9,155 nucleotides of DNA, from contig JAQVOT010000036.1 in NCBI GenBank assembly GCA_028702415.1, positions 1-9,155 of the forward strand. Direction: 5' to 3'. The first letter of the stretch is position 1, and each line of letters opens with the position of its first letter. The notes below the pieces were generated by a model. It made no database searches and was not told the origin of the DNA. It saw only the letters and a list, made by a program, of their open reading frames with translations. The DNA is from Eubacteriales bacterium. GTDB lineage: Bacteria > Bacillota > Clostridia > Peptostreptococcales > Anaerovoracaceae. Positions 6,551 through 9,155 of the stretch are shown here, in pieces. The translations under genes and the position numbers were made by a program.

Positions 6551-7036
6551 TTATTCCTCCCCCGGCAACTTGCAGATGTCGACCCATCCGATGGCGTTGC
6601 TGTATTTATATAATTCATCATTTGTCAGTTCAATGGCGCTATTATCGGAACCACAGGCCGGAAATACTGTTTCAAATCTCTTCATGGATTCATCACAGTA
6701 TATATCAACATCATCCCGTTCTATCCCAAATGCACAGACACCCCCAACAGCATGTCCCGTATAATAAACAACCTCATCCGGTTTTAACATCTTAGCCTTA
6801 AAACCAAACTGATTCTTGAACTTTCTGTTATTAATACGTCCGTCTCCCGCCATCTGAACCAGAATTGCTCCGGCACTATCAGGCTTCAGGAAAGATATGG
6901 TTTTGCATATTCTGGCACCTTCAACGCCTACAGCTTCGGCCGCCAGATCCACTGTTGCACTGGATACATCAAACTCCATCACCTTGTCTTCCATTCCAAA
7001 CTTACGAAAATATTCTTTTACCTTATCAATAGCCAT
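6551..7036 (-). CDS. EbsC/YbaK-family aminoacyl-tRNA deacylase homologue
   Basis: A 161-residue protein of the YbaK/ProXp superfamily, which hydrolyses mischarged aminoacyl-tRNAs (YbaK itself clears Cys-tRNA-Pro). The catalytic-type lysine is present in ARICKTISF (Lys45), followed by ILVQMAGDGRIN and GHAVGGVCAFG (94-104). The substrate loop that normally reads GxxxP reads GGVCA here, with Ala102 in place of proline, so specificity or activity may differ from known members. The ATG at 7036 has GGAGAAG upstream. Only two bases separate its stop from hypC, and its 3' end carries the hypC ribosome binding site, so the two are surely cotranscribed. Why a tRNA-editing protein leads a hydrogenase-maturation operon is not evident. 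Family call is strong; the substrate is unknown. Confidence 0.88.
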   Translation of the reverse strand: MAIDKVKEYFRKFGMEDKVMEFDVSSATVDLAAEAVGVEGARICKTISFLKPDSAGAILVQMAGDGRINNRKFKNQFGFKAKMLKPDEVVYYTGHAVGGVCAFGIERDDVDIYCDESMKRFETVFPACGSDNSAIELTNDELYKYSNAIGWVDICKLPGEE

Positions 7037-7060
7037 CTTCTTCTCCGTTTTACTGTTTTT

Positions 7061-7135
7061 CTTTGGATTTCATTCTAACATTATCGGACTGTTTAGTAAA
7101 ATCCAAAGGTAATTCTAACATAACATTTCCCGATA
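7061..7135. repeat. Direct and inverted repeats in the hyp operon promoter region
   Basis: On the plus strand ATTCTAACAT occurs at 7072-7081 and again at 7112-7121, exactly 40 bp apart. CTTTGGATTT (7061-7070) and AAATCCAAAG (7099-7108) are perfect inverted copies. TATCGG (7082-7087) and CCGATA (7130-7135) are also inverted copies. In the transcribed direction the direct repeat reads ATGTTAGAAT, an extended -10, so it may mark tandem promoters. Helical phasing and the inverted arms are also compatible with protein binding sites. Confidence 0.45.
7072..7100 (-). promoter_or_regulatory. Promoter of the ebsC-like/hypC/hypD/hypE operon
   Basis: The minus strand has TTTACT (7095-7100), a 17-bp spacer and TAGAAT (7072-7077), with the TG of an extended -10 just upstream of TAGAAT. 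Predicted start is near 7065, about 30 nt from the ATG at 7036. It is one of two copies of ATGTTAGAAT in this region. Confidence 0.5.
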
Positions 7136-7149
7136 GTCTGCCTTAACAG

Positions 7150-7184
7150 AAAAAAAAGGTGCGTTCCCCGAATAGGAACGCACC
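7150..7184 (-). terminator. Strong intrinsic terminator after the symporter/MetS-like operon
   Basis: Read on the minus strand, a perfect ten-pair stem (GGTGCGTTCC with GGAACGCACC) and a seven-base loop are followed directly by eight Ts. It lies 12 nt after the small-subunit stop codon and insulates the downstream hyp operon promoter from the strong symporter promoter. Confidence 0.93.
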
Positions 7185-7196
7185 CTGGTGATTAGC

Positions 7197-7328
7197 TTAT
7201 TCTGCCTCTTTATCTGTGGCAGCAGGCCTTTTCTTTTTTGATTTTATTATGATTGTAGCGGAGACAGCAATGCCACCCCACAGGCCTATACAAGCTATAC
7301 ACATCATTATGATCGCACTTATGCTCAT
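7197..7328 (-). CDS. MetS-like small subunit of the NSS symporter
   Basis: A 43-residue protein too short for most gene callers. It starts at the ATG at 7328, with a near-ideal AAGGAGG seven bases upstream, and stops at TAA 7197-7199. The sequence begins MSISAIIMMCIACIGLWGGI and contains a single membrane helix (about residues 4-28), followed by the basic KSKKKRP and an acidic end. This matches the MetS-type small subunits that accompany MetP transporters, typically starting MxxSAIIMM and carrying WGG. In Corynebacterium MetP needs MetS for methionine and alanine uptake. It lies 15 nt after the symporter stop and just before a strong terminator, so it is the last gene of a two-gene operon. 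It probably packs against the symporter in the cytoplasmic membrane. Confidence 0.87.
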   Translation of the reverse strand: MSISAIIMMCIACIGLWGGIAVSATIIIKSKKKRPAATDKEAE

Positions 7329-7343
7329 TTGCTTACCTCCTTC

Positions 7344-8846
7344 TTAGTCATCATAACCGGGAGCGTCATCCGGCTTCTGATAGAAGCTAGGCTTACCCTT
7401 CATTGCAGTGAAAACAATTGCGGTCAGTATCAGGAATGCTATGCATATTATACCGATCCACAGTGGATATCCGCCATAACCTTCCCTGATGAATCCGGTC
7501 ATGCTGATGATGAAAGTATATCCCAGAACAATAATTGTTACAAACTTCAGGCACCATGTCCACCACTGACCAACACTGAAGTTTGAAGTCAGATTAGCTA
7601 CCTCTCTAAGCTTCTCTGGCTTGAAGAACCAGCCAATCAGTACAAGCTCTACAATTCCTGCCAATACAATACCGAAACTGTTTGCGATGTAGTCTGCGTA
7701 GTCCAGATAGTCAAGACCCGATCTGGTGATGAATACGAATGATACTACAAAGGCTGGAACCATAACTGCTGTGGCAGCCTTGGTGTGGCTCATTTCCCAC
7801 TTGTCCTGAACACCTGTGATTACTGCCTGAATGATTGAAATCAGTGATGTGAAGCCGGCAGTAAACAGCGTAATGAAGAAGACTGCTCCAAACAGTCCGT
7901 TCAGTGCAGGAAGCGAACTGATTGCAGTTGGGAATACCATGAATGCCAGACCGATGCCTCCTGCAGCAACCTCTTCAACACCAACACCCTGTACATTTGC
8001 CATGTAACCAAGTATTGAGAAAATAGCGATTCCGGCAAAGATTTCAAAACCGTGATTGCAGCATGCAGTCAGGAAGGCCGTATTAACTACATCCTCATCC
8101 TTTGGCAGGAATGATGCATAACTGATCATGATTGCGAATGCAATTGACAGTGAGAAGAATACCTGCCCATAAGCAGCTACCCATACATCTGTCTTTGCGA
8201 TTGCCGACCAGTCAGGATGGAACATGTACTCCAGTCCATCAATAGCACCTGGAAGTGTGATACCTCTGATTACCATTACAGCTGTACACAGAAGCAGAAT
8301 CGGCAGGCAGACTTTACATGCAATATCTATACCTTTGTTGATGCCTCTGTACATTACGATTGCTACGATAGCCCATACAATGAAGAATGGGATAAGCAGC
8401 TGCACGTTGAGTCCCCCCGTGCCATCTGCTGAACTTGTTGCCTGCAGCACGTCACTTACGAAGAAGGTCGTTGCATCATCACCCCATGACAGTGTGAAGG
8501 AATATCCGATGTAGCAAAGTACCCATACTACAATTGCGAAATAGTATACGGTAATCAGGAATGAAATTGCAACCTGAAACCATCCCAGAGCCTCAAACTT
8601 TCTGTTGATTCTCGCGAATGTTCCGGGTGCTCCTGCTTTGTAAGTTTTCCCCAGTGTGTATTCCAGAATCAAAATAGGAATACCTGCAGTTATGATTGCA
8701 AACAAATATGGGAAAATAAATGCTCCACCGCCATTGGTTGCCGCAATATATGGGAATCTCCACAGATTACCAAGACCTACAGCTGAACCTATAGCGGCCA
8801 GTATAAACGCCAGTTTACTGTTCCATTGATCTCTCAATTTAGTCAC
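7344..8846 (-). CDS. Neurotransmitter:sodium symporter family (NSS) amino-acid transporter, MetP-like
   Basis: A 500-residue integral membrane symporter with about twelve predicted helices and the LeuT fold. The helix 1 signature SKLAFILAAIGSAVGLGNLW and then RFPYIAATNGGGAF mark the sodium and substrate sites; GQVFFSLSIAFAIMISYASF is helix 6. The C-terminal tail is hydrophilic (KPDDAPGYDD). The adjacent MetS-like gene points to MetP-type methionine/alanine uptake. This fits the methionine genes elsewhere in the window, but the substrate is inference. The start is GTG at 8846, with AGAGGAG only one base away. An in-frame TTG at 8837 (codon 4) has that site at a ten-base spacing and may be the true start, giving 497 residues. 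Transcription starts from the consensus promoter at 8930-8958 and ends at the terminator at 7150-7184. Confidence 0.92.
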   Translation of the reverse strand: MTKLRDQWNSKLAFILAAIGSAVGLGNLWRFPYIAATNGGGAFIFPYLFAIITAGIPILILEYTLGKTYKAGAPGTFARINRKFEALGWFQVAISFLITVYYFAIVVWVLCYIGYSFTLSWGDDATTFFVSDVLQATSSADGTGGLNVQLLIPFFIVWAIVAIVMYRGINKGIDIACKVCLPILLLCTAVMVIRGITLPGAIDGLEYMFHPDWSAIAKTDVWVAAYGQVFFSLSIAFAIMISYASFLPKDEDVVNTAFLTACCNHGFEIFAGIAIFSILGYMANVQGVGVEEVAAGGIGLAFMVFPTAISSLPALNGLFGAVFFITLFTAGFTSLISIIQAVITGVQDKWEMSHTKAATAVMVPAFVVSFVFITRSGLDYLDYADYIANSFGIVLAGIVELVLIGWFFKPEKLREVANLTSNFSVGQWWTWCLKFVTIIVLGYTFIISMTGFIREGYGGYPLWIGIICIAFLILTAIVFTAMKGKPSFYQKPDDAPGYDD

Positions 8847-8929
8847 TCTCCTCTATAAATATGATAAGTAAATAATTTCCTGTCTCTCCAGCGCATAAAA
8901 AAAAATGCCCGCCAAAATAAGACCGTTTC

Positions 8930-8958
8930 ATTATATTTGCAGTTCTGCAACATGTCAA
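8930..8958 (-). promoter_or_regulatory. Perfect-consensus sigma-A promoter for the symporter operon
   Basis: On the minus strand TTGACA (8953-8958) and TATAAT (8930-8935) are both exact, separated by exactly 17 bp. Predicted start is near 8923, giving a leader of about 75-80 nt. That leader contains a nine-T tract (plus-strand As at 8897-8905). I see no complete riboswitch in it. Confidence 0.88.
8937..8950. promoter_or_regulatory. Palindrome inside the symporter promoter spacer, candidate operator
   Basis: The plus strand reads TTGCAG-TT-CTGCAA, a perfect 6+2+6 inverted repeat lying wholly between the -35 and -10 elements. A repressor dimer bound here would block polymerase. The regulator is unknown. 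Confidence 0.5.
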
Positions 8959-8966
8959 TAGGTTTT

Positions 8967-8979
8967 TTGTATAATACAA
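8967..8979. promoter_or_regulatory. 13-bp palindrome upstream of the symporter -35
   Basis: TTGTAT-A-ATACAA is a perfect odd-centred palindrome eight bases upstream of the symporter -35. It includes TATAAT on the plus strand, but no -35 is found at the right distance, so I read it as a possible protein site and not a promoter. The region is AT-rich and chance is possible. Confidence 0.3.
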
Positions 8980-8999
8980 CAAATCTTTTTATTTTTTTT

Positions 9000-9030
9000 T
9001 ATAAATATTCACAATGTGTTAATATTTATA
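9000..9030. promoter_or_regulatory. 31-bp imperfect inverted repeat in the divergent symporter/hypA region
   Basis: Arms TATAAATATT (9000-9009) and AATATTTATA (9021-9030) are perfect inverted copies. The interior ACA and TGT also pair, leaving only two mismatched positions around a centre at 9015. The centre is about 67 bp upstream of the predicted hypA start, a distance used by upstream activators, and about 92 bp from the symporter start. Parts (ATTGTGAA-TATT on the minus strand, TGTTAA-TATT on the plus strand) resemble half-sites of Rex or CRP/FNR-type regulators, but no full consensus is present. Confidence 0.4.
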
Positions 9031-9046
9031 GCTACCTAAGTCAGCC

Positions 9047-9075
9047 TTGTAAGAAACGGGGAATTCCGCTATAAT
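9047..9075 (+). promoter_or_regulatory. Sigma-A promoter of hypA placing transcription start at the ATG
   Basis: TTGTAA (9047-9052), a 17-bp spacer and a perfect TATAAT (9070-9075) on the plus strand. The normal distance from the -10 to +1 puts transcription start at 9082, the A of the hypA ATG. No Shine-Dalgarno sequence lies within 15 bases of the ATG. Confidence 0.75.
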
Positions 9076-9081
9076 GTACGC

Positions 9082-9155
9082 ATGCATGAACTGCCGATAA
9101 CACAACATATTATAGATATCGCCGATAGACATTGCCGGGAAAATGAAGGTAGGCG
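9082..9155 (+). CDS. hypA: Hydrogenase nickel metallochaperone HypA, 5' part only
   Basis: The first 24 codons are visible and read MHELPITQHIIDIADRHCRENEGR. The MHE start, with the nickel-binding His2, followed by an amphipathic helix is the HypA/HybF signature. HypA delivers nickel, with HypB, to the [NiFe] hydrogenase large subunit. The zinc-finger domain lies beyond the window. The start is fixed by His2, which must follow the initiator methionine. There is no ribosome binding site, and the predicted transcript begins at the ATG, so translation is probably leaderless. The gene diverges from the symporter operon and is separated from hypC-hypD-hypE by about 2.5 kb. hypB and hypF may follow downstream but are not seen. 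The identification rests on a short stretch, though a distinctive one. Confidence 0.85.
   Translation, partial: MHELPITQHIIDIADRHCRENEGR

Noticed and set aside
8847..8923. Glycine-riboswitch-like GGAGAGA in the symporter leader
   Set aside because: Only this one motif is present; the CCGAAGG-type segment and paired helices are missing, and the leader of about 78 nt is too short for a full aptamer.
8970..8975. Plus-strand TATAAT as a second hypA promoter
   Set aside because: No -35 is found at 16-18 bp upstream (GCAACA lies there), and the motif is part of a palindrome in AT-rich DNA.
1..9155. CRISPR arrays, insertion sequences, tRNA or rRNA genes, toxin-antitoxin pairs
   Set aside because: I looked on both strands and saw no repeat-spacer arrays, transposase motifs, terminal repeats or RNA gene signatures.

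Overview
The window is chromosomal DNA from a low-to-moderate GC Gram-positive anaerobe, most likely a member of Clostridia. This rests on gene content ([NiFe]-hydrogenase maturation genes, a YlmH-type S4 protein, an EbsC/YbaK protein, a MetPS-type sodium symporter), strong AAGGAG-type ribosome binding sites and sigma-A-like promoters. It is gene-dense, and I see no mobile element, rRNA, tRNA or CRISPR array. I cannot assign a genus from the sequence alone.

Left block, minus strand (about 3352 down to 1): a methionine/one-carbon operon. The order of transcription is a GNAT acetyltransferase, ylmH (S4 RNA-binding protein), metF (methylenetetrahydrofolate reductase), then a homocysteine S-methyltransferase whose 3' part runs off the window. 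MetF makes 5-methyl-THF. The last enzyme would move a methyl group to homocysteine, and is probably the N-terminal part of a MetH-like cobalamin enzyme. Its gene has its own extended -10 promoter in the 99-bp gap after metF.

Middle, plus strand (3416-4284): deoC (deoxyribose-phosphate aldolase) overlaps by four bases a 60-residue two-helix membrane protein of unknown function. deoC diverges from the GNAT gene, and the two proposed -10 elements overlap physically. The small gene converges on hypE so tightly that one CTAG holds the stop codons of both strands. A likely plus-strand terminator lies inside the 3' end of hypE.

Hydrogenase-maturation block, minus strand (7036 down to 4281): an EbsC/YbaK-family aminoacyl-tRNA deacylase homologue, hypC, hypD and hypE are packed with gaps or overlaps of -1 to +10 nt and are probably translated in a coupled way. 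HypC and HypD carry the Fe(CN)2CO precursor. HypE, which ends in the expected -PRIC cysteine, makes the cyanide ligands. Two copies of an extended -10-like repeat, exactly 40 bp apart, precede the operon.

Right block: a minus-strand pair encodes a 500-residue NSS sodium symporter and a 43-residue MetS-like small subunit. It starts from a perfect-consensus sigma-A promoter with a palindrome in its spacer and ends at a strong intrinsic terminator. Diverging from it at the window edge is the first part of hypA. Its promoter is positioned so that the predicted transcription start is the A of the ATG, with no Shine-Dalgarno sequence, so it is probably a leaderless mRNA. The 235-bp divergent intergenic region also holds a 31-bp imperfect inverted repeat and a 13-bp palindrome, suggesting regulated expression.

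The genes themselves are mostly well-known families. The less usual material is regulatory: leaderless hypA, operator-like repeats, overlapping divergent promoters, an antisense terminator, and an EbsC/YbaK protein with an altered substrate loop leading the hyp operon. I did not find a wholly new multi-gene system.
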